Notes: generated by a model from the letters alone, not told the origin. A stretch of 19,566 nt of DNA from Bacillota bacterium (GCA_023397475.1 JAEWUD010000034.1:1-19566); one strand, 5' to 3'; counted from the first letter of the stretch, positions 1-7,168 are shown. A program made the numbers and translations.

Positions 1-681
1 TACGAAATCCCGTGAAGGCGCCTGTTTCGTATGTGCATCAATGACGAATAACTGCCCTGGCAAGCCCAGCGCACATACGAAAACCCGAAAAGGAGCCTGT
101 TTCGTATGTGCATCAATGACGAATAACTGCCCTGGGATTGCCCGCGCACATACGAAATCCCGTGAAGGCGCCTGTTTCGTATGTGCATCAATGACAAATA
201 ACTGCCCTGGGAAGGCCAGCGCACATACGAAAACCCGAAAAGGAGCCTGTTTCGTATGTGCATCAATGACGAATAACTGCCCTGGGAAGCTCAGCGCACA
301 TACGAAACCCCGGGAAGTAGCCAGTTTCGTATGTGCATCAATGACAAATAACCGCTCTGGGATGGCCCAGCGCACATACGAAACCCCGGGAAGTAGCCTG
401 TTTCGTATGTGCATCAATGACGAATAACTGCCCTGGGAAGCTCAGCGCACATACGAAACCCCGGGAAGTAGCCAGTTTCGTATGTGCATCAATGACGAAT
501 AACCGCACTGGGAAGCCCAGCGCACATACGAAACCCCGTAAAGAAGCCTGTTTCGTATGTGCATCAATGACGAATAACTGCCATGGGAAGCCCAGCGCAC
601 ATACGAAACCCCGTGAAGAAGCCCATTTCGTCGGTGCATTAGCGATTCTCAACTCGCGCCGTGAGACCGGCGCACCGACGA
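1..681. repeat. 75-bp tandem array of nested hairpin elements
   Basis: The motif TACGAAA recurs at 1, 76, 151, 226, 301, 377, 452, 527 and 602, a period of 75 bp with one 76-bp unit. The array starts mid-unit, so it probably continues to the left. Each period holds a hairpin: outer arms TTTCGTATGTGC and GCACATACGAAA (first copy 25-36 with 71-82), then the box ATCAATGACGAATAAC beside the left arm (37-52), then an inner stem CTGGG-AAG-CCCAG or a close variant (57-69). Elements are separated by spacers of about 17 bp such as CCCCGGGAAGTAGCCTG; the spacers of periods 1-2 recur in periods 3-4, suggesting growth by duplication of two units. The last element (628-681) has different stems that still pair: TCGTCGGTGC with GCACCGACGA, and TCTCA with TGAGA. 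No cas gene or variable spacer is present, so this is not CRISPR. Function unknown. Confidence 0.95.
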
Positions 682-963
682 GAGTGCAGTCAGCCGTCTA
701 TGAGCGATTATCGCGAAATTTACGCACCACTGTATGCCACAAAGTGCGCTTTTCTGGCGTTATATTTTTTTGCGAGCTACCCTCCACAAGACGAAGCACT
801 ATGTATCGGGAGTAGGGCGCGATAATTGTGAGAACCCATCTCTCATTCTATCTCCTGATGTGATACCATTATTGTGTGAGTATTTCGTTCATGCATTGAC
901 GGGCGGCATTCTCGACTTCAAGTCTGGTAAGCAGCTCAGGATGCTGCTGGAAGGAGGGGGAAG
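682..963. other. Leader region upstream of the pirin gene, no gene seen
   Basis: There is no convincing coding region between the array and the pirin start. One open frame (734-967) runs into the pirin start codon but has no ribosome binding site and an unremarkable composition, so I do not call it. I could not pick a confident -35/-10 pair here. The ribosome binding site of the next gene is GGAGG at about 952-957. Confidence 0.5.
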
Positions 964-1866
964 ATGATTACGAATCGCAAGGTGAAGAAATTGACGGGCG
1001 GTAAGGCCGCGATTGACGGCGCGGGGGTTCATCTCGTTCGGGTTCTCGGCCACGGGGACACGACGGATTATGATCCTTTCCTGATGCTGGATGCGTTTGA
1101 TTCCAGAAATCCGGACGATTATACGAAGGGATTTCCGTGGCACCCGCATCGTGGCATCGAGACGATAACCTACTTGATTCGCGGGGATATCGAGCATGGG
1201 GACAGTCTGGGGAATCGCGGGAGCATCAAGGACGGCGACTGCCAGTGGATGACCGCCGGATCGGGTATCATTCATCAAGAGATGCCGCAAGCCTGCGAGC
1301 GCATGCTCGGCGCTCAGCTCTGGCTCAACCTGCCTGCCAAGGACAAGATGACCGAGCCGGCGTACGGAGACATCACCGCCGAGAAGGTTCCGGTTCTCGA
1401 TGAGGACGGCGCACAGATTCGTGTGGTCGCGGGGAGTTATCGCGGACACCAAGGCGCTTTTTCGGGAAAATATGTTCCGGCGACGTACCTGGATGTCGAG
1501 CTCGCCGAAGGTAAGGAATGGTGCCTGGAGACGAACCCGCACAATACGGTCTTTCTGTATGCCTTTACGGGGGAGGCGGTCGTAACAGACGGAAGCGGAA
1601 CGAAGCTTCCGGCGGAACCCAAGGATGAGGACCTTCCGGATGTGAATGCGGAAGCAGGAGAAGAGATTATCGAAGCGCGTCAGGCGGTACTTTTCACGTT
1701 GGGAGATCGACTCTGCTTGCGCGCAATCGAACCGATCCGCTTTATCCTCTTGTCCGCGCCGCCACTTCGGGAGCCCATCGCCTGGGGCGGACCGATTGTC
1801 ATGAATACGCGGGCGGAGCTCGAGAGAGCTTTTCGCGAACTGGACGACGGAACATTCATCCGCTGA
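964..1866 (+). CDS. Pirin family protein (bicupin)
   Basis: The 300-aa product is a full-length pirin. The N-terminal cupin holds the family signature around residues 56-66 (GFPWHPHRG) and 99-108 (GSGIIHQEMP). The four metal ligands known for pirins are all present: His60, His62, His104 and Glu106. The C-terminal half carries the second cupin and the usual ending region FILLSAPPLREPIAWGGP. Some bacterial pirins oxidise flavonols such as quercetin and others bind metabolic enzymes; the substrate here cannot be read from sequence. The start is set by GGAGG about 7 bases upstream. It is followed by the FMN reductase gene 63 bp downstream, and both may share a transcript. The last 21 bp of the gene are duplicated just downstream (see the repeat entry). 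Confidence 0.95.
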   Translation: MITNRKVKKLTGGKAAIDGAGVHLVRVLGHGDTTDYDPFLMLDAFDSRNPDDYTKGFPWHPHRGIETITYLIRGDIEHGDSLGNRGSIKDGDCQWMTAGSGIIHQEMPQACERMLGAQLWLNLPAKDKMTEPAYGDITAEKVPVLDEDGAQIRVVAGSYRGHQGAFSGKYVPATYLDVELAEGKEWCLETNPHNTVFLYAFTGEAVVTDGSGTKLPAEPKDEDLPDVNAEAGEEIIEARQAVLFTLGDRLCLRAIEPIRFILLSAPPLREPIAWGGPIVMNTRAELERAFRELDDGTFIR

Positions 1867-1900
1867 TAGTCATAGAAGAGACGGAACATTCATCCGCTGA
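1846..1900. repeat. 21-bp direct repeat of the pirin gene 3' end
   Basis: GACGGAACATTCATCCGCTG plus a final A occurs at 1846-1866, covering the last codons and stop of the pirin gene, and again without change at 1880-1900 in the intergenic gap. The offset is 34 bp. The second copy is not translated as part of pirin. It looks like a small recent duplication or slippage product. Confidence 0.9.
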
Positions 1901-1929
1901 ACACGCTGATGCGAGGAGGAGCCCTCAAC

Positions 1930-2475
1930 ATGGAACAAAAGAAGATACGAATCGTCGGCGTCGCCGGAAGTCTCCGCAAGAATTCTTATAATGCGGCGGT
2001 GCTGCGCGCGGCGCGAGAGTTCCTGCCGGAGCATGTGAAGATGGAGACCGTGGAGATCGGCGACCTGCCTTTCTTCAACGAAGATGTGGAATCGGCCGGT
2101 CTGCCGGCATCCGTTGTGGCATTCAAGGCCAAACTCGCCTCGGCAGATGCTCTCCTTATCGCGACGCCGGAGTATAATTATGGTATACCTCCGGTCCTGA
2201 AGAACGCGATTGACTGGGCATCGCGCGGAGAATCGGCGCTTTATGGCAAACCGGTCGGGATCGTAAGCGCGTCGCCGAGTATGCTCGGAGGCGCCCGCGC
2301 ACAGTACCAGCTCCGGCAGATTTGCGTGTCGGTGAATCTCCTTCCTATCAACAAGCCGGAGGTTTTTATCGCGGCGGCGTATGACAAGTTTGACGAGACC
2401 GGTCGGCTCACAGACCCGATGGCGCGCGATTTTCTCTCGAAACTCGTTGCGGAGCTGATCAAGACCGTGCGATAA
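1930..2475 (+). CDS. NADPH-dependent FMN reductase family protein
   Basis: The 181-aa product has the flavodoxin-like fold signature of the FMN_red family. The phosphate-binding loop GSLRKNS lies at residues 13-19 after a hydrophobic first strand (IRIVGVAG). The motif PEYNYGIPPVLKNAIDW, which contacts the flavin ring in characterised members, is at residues 80-96. Length matches the 180-190 aa norm. Such enzymes reduce FMN, quinones, chromate or azo dyes with NAD(P)H; the physiological substrate is not evident. An upstream in-frame ATG exists at 1909, but GAGGAGG at about 1913-1919 sits ten bases before the ATG at 1930, which I take as the start. It follows pirin on the same strand. Confidence 0.93.
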   Translation: MEQKKIRIVGVAGSLRKNSYNAAVLRAAREFLPEHVKMETVEIGDLPFFNEDVESAGLPASVVAFKAKLASADALLIATPEYNYGIPPVLKNAIDWASRGESALYGKPVGIVSASPSMLGGARAQYQLRQICVSVNLLPINKPEVFIAAAYDKFDETGRLTDPMARDFLSKLVAELIKTVR

Positions 2476-2492
2476 TGCCTCTTGAGGAATTT

Positions 2493-2588
2493 GATGATGA
2501 CAATGCGCGAAAAGCATTGCCGGCGAGAATAAGGCGATGCGCGAAAATTCAGTGGTCGCAATTCGATGACAATGCTCGAAAAGCATTC
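2493..2588. repeat. Two copies of a small hairpin repeat containing GCGAAAA
   Basis: A GATGACAATGC segment followed by a GCGAAAA or TCGAAAA loop and GCATT occurs twice. Copy 1 (2501-2519) folds as CAATGC / GCATTG around GCGAAAA. Copy 2 (2571-2587) folds as AATGC / GCATT around TCGAAAA. The copies are about 69 bp apart, and a third GCGCGAAAA lies between them at about 2539-2547 without the stem. The gap between the FMN reductase and the next gene is 178 bp. An open frame crossing it merely translates these repeats, so I do not call it a gene. Confidence 0.7.
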
Positions 2589-2653
2589 ACCCGCCAGAAA
2601 TCAACAAACAACCCAATCACACCCCATTACAGAAGGACGGATAATCACAGAAC

Positions 2654-3097
2654 ATGGACAAGGAAGTTTTTTTCGGCTACGTAACGGAACGCATCTCGCA
2701 TTTCCCTCAACTCAACTATGAGTGGGACGAGGATCGGAGCGAGATCCTTTTTCGCGGAAGCCCCCACAACGGATTCGATGTACGCTTCGGCTACGATGTC
2801 GCTTCGTTCTATGTGACGACAAGCGTGCATTTTCACGAGCATTTCGACCTGATCGGCAGTGAAGAAGAGAACGGGTACGAGATATTCCTCGAGGCATTCC
2901 GTCTGGTGCGGGATTTGTTGGGCCCTGGAGTCCGGATCCGCGAAGTCCTTGCCGGCCCGAAGCCACGGAAATGGATTCTCGAATATTTTGAAGAAGGATC
3001 GTGGGTCGCGGATCGAATGGTCGGAGACATGCTGTGGAACTACCTGGCGCCGAAGACTGAGCTGTATTATTCGAACGTTGTACTACCGGAGGAGTGA
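2654..3097 (+). CDS. Hypothetical protein, 147 aa
   Basis: I do not recognise this protein. It is an acidic, soluble-looking 147-aa product with no signal peptide, no membrane segment and no cysteine motif. It is rich in aromatic residues (FFGYVTERISHF near the N-terminus, several Trp and Tyr in the last third). The nearest Shine-Dalgarno-like sequence, AGAAGGA at about 2631-2637, is about 16 bases from the ATG, which is long compared with neighbours. The gene ends in the ribosome binding region of the DUF2703 gene (stop at 3095-3097, next ATG at 3103), so translational coupling is likely. Codon use resembles its neighbours. Confidence 0.75.
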   Translation: MDKEVFFGYVTERISHFPQLNYEWDEDRSEILFRGSPHNGFDVRFGYDVASFYVTTSVHFHEHFDLIGSEEENGYEIFLEAFRLVRDLLGPGVRIREVLAGPKPRKWILEYFEEGSWVADRMVGDMLWNYLAPKTELYYSNVVLPEE

Positions 3098-3102
3098 AAT
3101 AT

Positions 3103-3750
3103 ATGTTGTATAAGAAGTCAGCAAGAGACACATCCATTGATGCGAAAATACGGAATACCGACGCGAAAACCGAAGCAAATGGCGGCGTGCTAACCGACGC
3201 GAAAATAATCAGCGCGCCCCATCGTTTGTCTGGGACGCGCAAAAATTCGTCTCCCTCAGTTCGCATCGAGTACCTGTACCTGGATCTGTCGACCTGCGAC
3301 CGTTGCATTGCGACGGACCAGCTGTTGGAAGAGGTCGTCGAGGTCCTTCGCCCGTCGCTGACCCTGGCAGGATACCGGATCAAGTACAAGAAGGAAGAGA
3401 TCGCGTCCGAGGAGATCGCGGCGAAGTACGGTTTTCTCGCCTCTCCGACCATTCGTGTCAACGGCAAAGACATCTGCGGCGCGCTCGAGGAGAATGCGTG
3501 CGGCTGCTGCAGTGATATCAGTGGGACCGACGTAACCTGCCGCACCTTCCGTTTTCGCGGCAAGAGCTACTCGACTCCTCCCAAAGAAATGATCGCGGAC
3601 GGTATCCTGCGCGCGGTATTCGGAAGCCTATCGACGGAGAATATGACGGCGGAAGACGCGTCGGATGATTCTCCCTATGAACTTCCCGAGAATTTACGGA
3701 CGTTTTTCGCGGGCAAGAAGTCAAAGGCCGAGACGGCGAACGTCGAGTAA
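3103..3750 (+). CDS. DUF2703 family thioredoxin-like protein
   Basis: The 215-aa product has a thioredoxin-like core beginning at about residue 53. It carries the family signature YLYLDLSTCDRC with a CxxC at Cys65/Cys68, an SPT segment at 114-116 that fits the cis-proline loop, and further cysteines at 125, 133, 135, 136 and 146. The end contains YELPENLRTFF, which I associate with DUF2703 proteins. The function of DUF2703 is unknown; a thiol or metal-related redox role is an inference. The first 50 or so residues are an extra, low-complexity extension with DAK repeats, and its DNA contains two CGCGAAAA octamers (3172, 3198). GGAGG at 3088-3092 lies ten bases before the ATG at 3103; a GTG at 3094 is too close to that site. 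It is probably co-transcribed with the gene before it. Confidence 0.88.
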   Translation: MLYKKSARDTSIDAKIRNTDAKTEANGGVLTDAKIISAPHRLSGTRKNSSPSVRIEYLYLDLSTCDRCIATDQLLEEVVEVLRPSLTLAGYRIKYKKEEIASEEIAAKYGFLASPTIRVNGKDICGALEENACGCCSDISGTDVTCRTFRFRGKSYSTPPKEMIADGILRAVFGSLSTENMTAEDASDDSPYELPENLRTFFAGKKSKAETANVE

Positions 3751-3775
3751 TTCCCAAACAACGGGAGTGATTACC

Positions 3776-4321
3776 ATGAGCAAAGAATTCCCAACCATCG
3801 GCTGCTGCGGGATCGACTGCGGCCTGTGCCCGCGCTTCTATACGGACGGGCCGTCGCGCTGCCCGGGTTGCGGCGGCGAGAATTTCGCGGACAAACACCC
3901 TCCGTGCTCGTTCCATACATGTTGCCATTTGCGACACGACCTTGAGAGTTGCGCGCTTTGTGATGAATACCCCTGCTCGAAATACGCGGACCGCGAAAAG
4001 ATCGAGAAGGATTCCTTCGTGACGCATCGTCGCATGTACGCCAATCACGAAGACGTCGCCCGACTCGGAATCGAAGCCTTTGTTGCTGCCCGAGAAGAGC
4101 GGCGGGCGATTCTGATCCGAATGTTGGATGGGTGCGATGGCGGGAGGAGTAAGAGCTTCTACTGTGTCGCCGCGGCGCTTCTTCCGCAATCGGAGCTCGA
4201 AGCAGCTGTCGACGCGGCCGAGAGTGCTTCGACCAATGTTAAGATCCGCGCAAAGTTCTTGCACGAAGCGCTCAACACGATCGCAGTAAGAGACGGGATC
4301 GATTTGCGTTTGCGAAAATAA
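3776..4321 (+). CDS. DUF3795 domain protein (cysteine-rich)
   Basis: The 181-aa product begins with the DUF3795 hallmark: CCGIDCGLCPRF at residues 10-21, then CPGCGG at 29-34, PPCSFHTCC and CALCDEYPCSKY. These clustered cysteines suggest a bound metal or Fe-S centre, but the family has no firmly assigned function. The C-terminal half is charged and helical. GGGAG lies eight bases before the ATG at 3776, which I prefer over an in-frame upstream ATG at 3665 lying inside the previous gene. The gap to the DUF2703 gene is 25 bp, so the two are probably in one operon. The pairing of two cysteine-rich proteins hints at a shared redox or metal theme. Confidence 0.92.
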   Translation: MSKEFPTIGCCGIDCGLCPRFYTDGPSRCPGCGGENFADKHPPCSFHTCCHLRHDLESCALCDEYPCSKYADREKIEKDSFVTHRRMYANHEDVARLGIEAFVAAREERRAILIRMLDGCDGGRSKSFYCVAAALLPQSELEAAVDAAESASTNVKIRAKFLHEALNTIAVRDGIDLRLRK

Positions 4322-4438
4322 CCAGACGGATAGAAGTTAGAGCCGACGGGTGGACGTAGTACTGGAGAATACGCTGATTTACAATTTTTCCGATAAAATC
4401 TAGTTCGTCCTATTTTCACTTTTACATTTTACGACCAG

Positions 4439-4480
4439 AACACAACCTGAAGCCGATTTTATACGACTTCAGGCTGTGTT
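4439..4480. terminator. Strong hairpin downstream of the DUF3795 gene
   Basis: AACACAACCTGAAG (4439-4452) pairs with CTTCAGGCTGTGTT (4467-4480) with a single mismatch, around a 14-base loop. It lies 118 bp past the stop of the plus-strand DUF3795 gene. The right arm is followed by TCTCGC, not a long T run, so termination is plausible but unproven. It may instead belong to the repeat family of this block. Confidence 0.5.
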
Positions 4481-4512
4481 TCTCGCTCATAGGCATGGTG
4501 TCTCGCGCCGGA

Positions 4513-4709
4513 TTACGGCCTAGCAACGTGATTCTGCCGTTCCAGGCCGTAAACGCGCTCATAAGAAAAGTGTCAGCCTCGCCGGAGCTCATTGATTTCT
4601 CTTGGTGAGCCTGGTAGGCGATTGTTTATCAATGATAACCACCAAAAATCGATGGGACTCACAAATTTATACTTCCTCATTGAGCAATAACCACGTTATT
4701 CGACAATGA
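4513..4709. repeat. Three nested inverted repeats in the convergent gap
   Basis: First: TTACGGCCT (4513-4521) pairs with AGGCCGTAA (4544-4552), with an inner AACG/CGTT. Second: TCGCC (4579-4583) pairs with GGCGA (4617-4621) around GCTCA (4587-4591) with TGAGC (4606-4610). Third: TCATTG-AGC-AATAA (4677-4690) pairs with TTATT-CGA-CAATGA (4696-4709), a hairpin with a 5-base loop and a symmetric internal loop. The box ATCAATGATAACC occurs at 4628. No gene is visible between 4322 and 5081. Confidence 0.75.
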
Positions 4710-4785
4710 TTAATGTTAAAATCTCGTACGTCTGACCGTTTTTTACTACTTCGGGGTGCTGATGACCAGCTTTATCCAATTCAGC

Positions 4786-4839
4786 GGAGCGCCGCACCGC
4801 ACCGCGATCAAAAATCCGCGTCGGCCGCGCCGGCGCTCC
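4786..4839. repeat. Nested GC-rich inverted repeat
   Basis: GGAGCGCCG (4786-4794) pairs perfectly with CGGCGCTCC (4831-4839). The enclosed stretch has a second potential stem, CGCGAT with ATCCGCG, around CAAAA. A small palindrome AGGGCTGCCCT follows at about 4844-4854. Open frames crossing this region on either strand are short, lack ribosome binding sites and look like by-products of the repeats. Confidence 0.65.
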
Positions 4840-4883
4840 TTTGAGGGCTGCCCTAAAAGTCGGAGGACGTATTTCTGCTCACC

Positions 4884-4969
4884 CAGGCGGTATTCTCCAT
4901 CCCCGGACCACTCAGCCGGCACAAAGAATACCGCCTGACGGAGCGGTTTTCCCGTCTCAGGCGGTATTC
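4884..4969 (-). terminator. Alternating inverted repeat, likely terminator of the CAP gene
   Basis: Three arms of one 12-13 bp sequence alternate in orientation: CAGGCGGTATTC (4884-4895), GAATACCGCCTGA (4926-4938) and TCAGGCGGTATTC (4957-4969). The middle arm can pair with either neighbour. The 4926-4969 hairpin is perfect over 13 bp with an inner GACGG/CCGTC. Read on the minus strand it lies about 110 bp after the stop of the CAP gene and is followed by TTTGTG, so it may be that gene's terminator. The alternating-arm layout repeats that of the array at 1-681. Confidence 0.6.
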
Positions 4970-5081
4970 TCAATTTCTCGTATATCCAATCCCAATCAGA
5001 GGAATGCCGATCAAATATTTACAGTTTCCGATCCGTCTAAGACAATCGAAGGAACGGCCGGAAGAATCTTCTCGCCGACTC

Positions 5082-6356
5082 TTATAAGCCGAACAATTGC
5101 ACCCAGTAGAGACGACCGTTTAACTCGAAGCAGGAGATGCCTATCGTAGAGAAGCTCGTCCGCAGGATGTTTTCGCGATGTCCTGACGATGCCATCCAGC
5201 CCGCGACGACACTCTCGGGACTGCTGTAGCCTTTCGCGATATTCTCGCCGAACACTTCGGCCCCGACGGAATACCACAGCTGACCGTTCGGTCGCGTATG
5301 GGCGAAAAGTGTCGTGATCTCGAAGGCTCGGATCTTCGCGTATCCCTCGAGCGTAGAAGACCAAGTGAGAGCCGGTACTCCGACCTTCGCTCGCTCGGCA
5401 TTTACGAGATCAAGAACTGTCTTGGCATACTGGTTCTTATAATTCGTGAAATAATCGTTTGCAAGGGTGAGGGCACCGGGCTTGATCGCGTATTTCGCCG
5501 CCATGTTGATATATTCCTGGGAACGTAAGAAGCCGTCGAGGATGTAGACCCGCTGACGGCCTTCGTTGAGTTGGCCGACCCAGGTCGCGAGGCCCGTGGC
5601 ATCCGCTTCCCGTCCGAATAATGCGCGATAGAGCGTCGCAACGTAATCGTTATTGCTGAGATTCCGGTTCTGGAATTCCTGGCTGAAGACGAGTCCGTAC
5701 GCGATATCCGCGCCGGTCATGGAACCGCCCACCAGACGGGAGACCCAATCGATCCATCCGGTCGTATCCGGATTCCTACCCAGGCACTGTTGATAGAGAC
5801 GGGCGACAAACTGCGCGACGAGCGGATTGCGATCCAACATATCGGTCGGCCCGGGAGCGAGTGTGCCGCGCGTGATGCCATAACGGTCACAGAACGTCTG
5901 GAACTCCTGCGAATTCGTGAAGCCCGAGAGGACGTAGTAACGGCTGCATCCGCCGTCGAGAAGTCCTTTCCACATCGAAAACCCTGTCGCATCCGCCTCG
6001 CGATCGAAGAAGGCGCGATAGAGGATACGTACATATTCATCATTGCTGACATTGCGGGAAGTGAATTCTGAACTGAAGACGAATCCATAACCGACATCGG
6101 AGCCGGTCGCGGTATGCGCCGAGAGCCTCGTTGTCCAGTTCGAGAGCCCTGCCGGGTCGGGATTTCGGGAGAGACAGAGCTGATAGAATCTTGTGACGAA
6201 AGCCGCGACGGGATCAACAGCTGCCTCGACATACACGTTCTCCGATCCGACGGAAACATCTTCCGCTAAGACGGTAGAGACAGGCAGGAGAAGGGTGGTC
6301 GCGATGAGTGCTGCCGAGATCCAGGATGCCAGGAATAATTTAACTGTCTTCGACAT
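5082..6356 (-). CDS. Secreted protein with two DUF4214 domains and a CAP domain
   Basis: The 424-aa product starts with a signal peptide (SKTVKLF, then a hydrophobic core, likely cleavage after LPVSTVLA at residue 31). Two DUF4214 domains follow at about 50-155 and 170-280, each with the repeats RNPDxxG..W and READATG..W. The C-terminal part from about 305 is a CAP (SCP/PR-1) domain with VLDLVNAERAKVGV, AHTRPNG, GENIAKGYSS and SGHRENIL, which supply the expected cavity histidines and glutamate. Bacterial CAP domains are secreted and of mostly unknown biochemical role. DUF4214 is common in surface proteins. No sortase motif or S-layer anchor is visible. The start at 6356 is chosen for GGGAGG about seven bases upstream and because it begins the signal peptide. 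The gene stands alone. Confidence 0.95.
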   Translation of the reverse strand: MSKTVKLFLASWISAALIATTLLLPVSTVLAEDVSVGSENVYVEAAVDPVAAFVTRFYQLCLSRNPDPAGLSNWTTRLSAHTATGSDVGYGFVFSSEFTSRNVSNDEYVRILYRAFFDREADATGFSMWKGLLDGGCSRYYVLSGFTNSQEFQTFCDRYGITRGTLAPGPTDMLDRNPLVAQFVARLYQQCLGRNPDTTGWIDWVSRLVGGSMTGADIAYGLVFSQEFQNRNLSNNDYVATLYRALFGREADATGLATWVGQLNEGRQRVYILDGFLRSQEYINMAAKYAIKPGALTLANDYFTNYKNQYAKTVLDLVNAERAKVGVPALTWSSTLEGYAKIRAFEITTLFAHTRPNGQLWYSVGAEVFGENIAKGYSSPESVVAGWMASSGHRENILRTSFSTIGISCFELNGRLYWVQLFGL

Positions 6357-6430
6357 AGTTGACCTCCCGATGGGATGAATGGGGCGAACCCGATGTCGCG
6401 AAAAAAAGCACCACAAAAAGATCTATATTT

Positions 6431-6459
6431 ATTATGCCACAAGAATTTATGAGGTTAAA
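6431..6459 (-). promoter_or_regulatory. Possible promoter of the CAP gene
   Basis: On the minus strand CATAAT (plus coordinates 6431-6436) is preceded by TTTAAC (6454-6459) with a 17-bp spacer. The -10 is good and the -35 weak. It lies about 75 bp before the start codon. Confidence 0.3.
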
Positions 6460-6700
6460 CATCAATCTTGTTCAATATGCCTAAAATAATCTTGCGAAAT
6501 AGCTTGATTCTTGGTGAGAAGCTACAGAAAGAATAATACAACTAGGATTCCTTGCGAGAGATTAGGTACGTAAAAATATTGCGCAAATACCACCTTCAAA
6601 TGGAACTCCTTTTGAGAAATCCGTTTCGTGCGTCCTGCCGAAAATGACAATTACCAAAGAACACTGGACACGAGAGTCTTTGCAAACACCAGTCTTGCTT
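6460..6700. other. Divergent gap between the CAP and GNAT genes
   Basis: I see no gene in this AT-rich stretch. It separates the start of the minus-strand CAP gene from the plus-strand acetyltransferase operon, so it should hold promoters for both directions. No strong hairpin is present. Confidence 0.5.
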
Positions 6701-6707
6701 TTCGCGA

Positions 6708-6713
6708 TATAAT
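6708..6713 (+). promoter_or_regulatory. Perfect -10 box before the GNAT operon
   Basis: TATAAT at 6708-6713 is a consensus -10, 27 bp upstream of the start codon. No good -35 lies 16-18 bp upstream; TTGCAA at 6680-6685 is too far. The octamer TTTTCGCG (6699-6706) directly abuts this -10 on its upstream side. Confidence 0.5.
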
Positions 6714-6739
6714 GTAGACCATACGAGGAGGGTTTTCCT

Positions 6740-7168
6740 ATGCTCATACGTCCCGCCGAAGAACGAGATCTCGATGCTGTCCGCCGATTGTTCGGCCTGC
6801 TGTCCGGCTCGCCGATGACGCCCGAGCAGATGCATGAGCGATATGAAATGATCCGCAGAAGCCCGATCGACGAGCTGTTTGTTTGCGAGAAAGACGGCTG
6901 CATCATCGGCGCGATGGGGTTTCGTATCCGTGAATGCGTCGAGCACGTAGGAAGCTATGGCGAGATCTCCGCTTTGATCACCGACCCCGATATCCGTCGG
7001 GCTGGCGTCGGGCGCGCGCTTGTCGCGTTTGCCGAAGAGCACGCCAGAGAACTCGGCTGCGACGGCACGTGGCTCGTCTCCGGATTGCACCGGAAAGAAG
7101 AGGCACATATTTTTTATCAGTCCCTCGGCTTCGAGAAGACCGGCTGCCGATTCGTGAAATGGTTCTGA
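6740..7168 (+). CDS. GNAT family N-acetyltransferase
   Basis: The 142-aa product is a compact single-domain GNAT protein. It begins with LIRPAEERDLDAV, typical of the family's first strand and helix. The acetyl-CoA binding motif A is seen as PDIRRAGVGRALVAFAEEHA in the middle of the protein, and the C-terminal motif FYQSLGFEKTGCRF is also typical. The acceptor substrate cannot be deduced. GAGGAGGG lies about eight bases before the ATG, and a consensus -10 lies upstream. Three further plus-strand genes follow with gaps of 39, 8 and 44 bp, so this is probably the first gene of an operon. Confidence 0.93.
   Translation: MLIRPAEERDLDAVRRLFGLLSGSPMTPEQMHERYEMIRRSPIDELFVCEKDGCIIGAMGFRIRECVEHVGSYGEISALITDPDIRRAGVGRALVAFAEEHARELGCDGTWLVSGLHRKEEAHIFYQSLGFEKTGCRFVKWF

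Noticed and set aside
1..681. CRISPR array
   Set aside because: Units are similar along their whole length, the short spacers recur, the period is 75 bp and there are no cas genes in the window.
1..681. Integron attC array
   Set aside because: The hairpins have nested stems, but there are no cassettes between them, no GTTRRRY core sites and no integrase.
41..815. Long open frames on both strands across the 75-bp array, reading as 25-residue Cys-containing repeats
   Set aside because: A 75-bp period keeps every frame open over many units. There is no ribosome binding site, frames exist on both strands, and the changes between units preserve base pairing rather than protein.
734..967. 77-codon frame overlapping the pirin start
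   Set aside because: No ribosome binding site, no recognisable domain, and it arises in the leader between the array and pirin.
889..1542. 217-codon minus-strand frame antisense to pirin
   Set aside because: The plus strand encodes a pirin with all four metal ligands; the antisense frame has no ribosome binding site or domain.
2475..2684. 69-codon frame starting at the FMN reductase stop
   Set aside because: Its apparent protein repeats (FDDDNARKA, FDDNARKA) are translations of the hairpin DNA repeat, and it overlaps the start of the next gene out of frame.
4746..4973. 75-codon minus-strand frame in the hairpin block
   Set aside because: It crosses several perfect inverted repeats, starts at a rare codon without a ribosome binding site and resembles no family.
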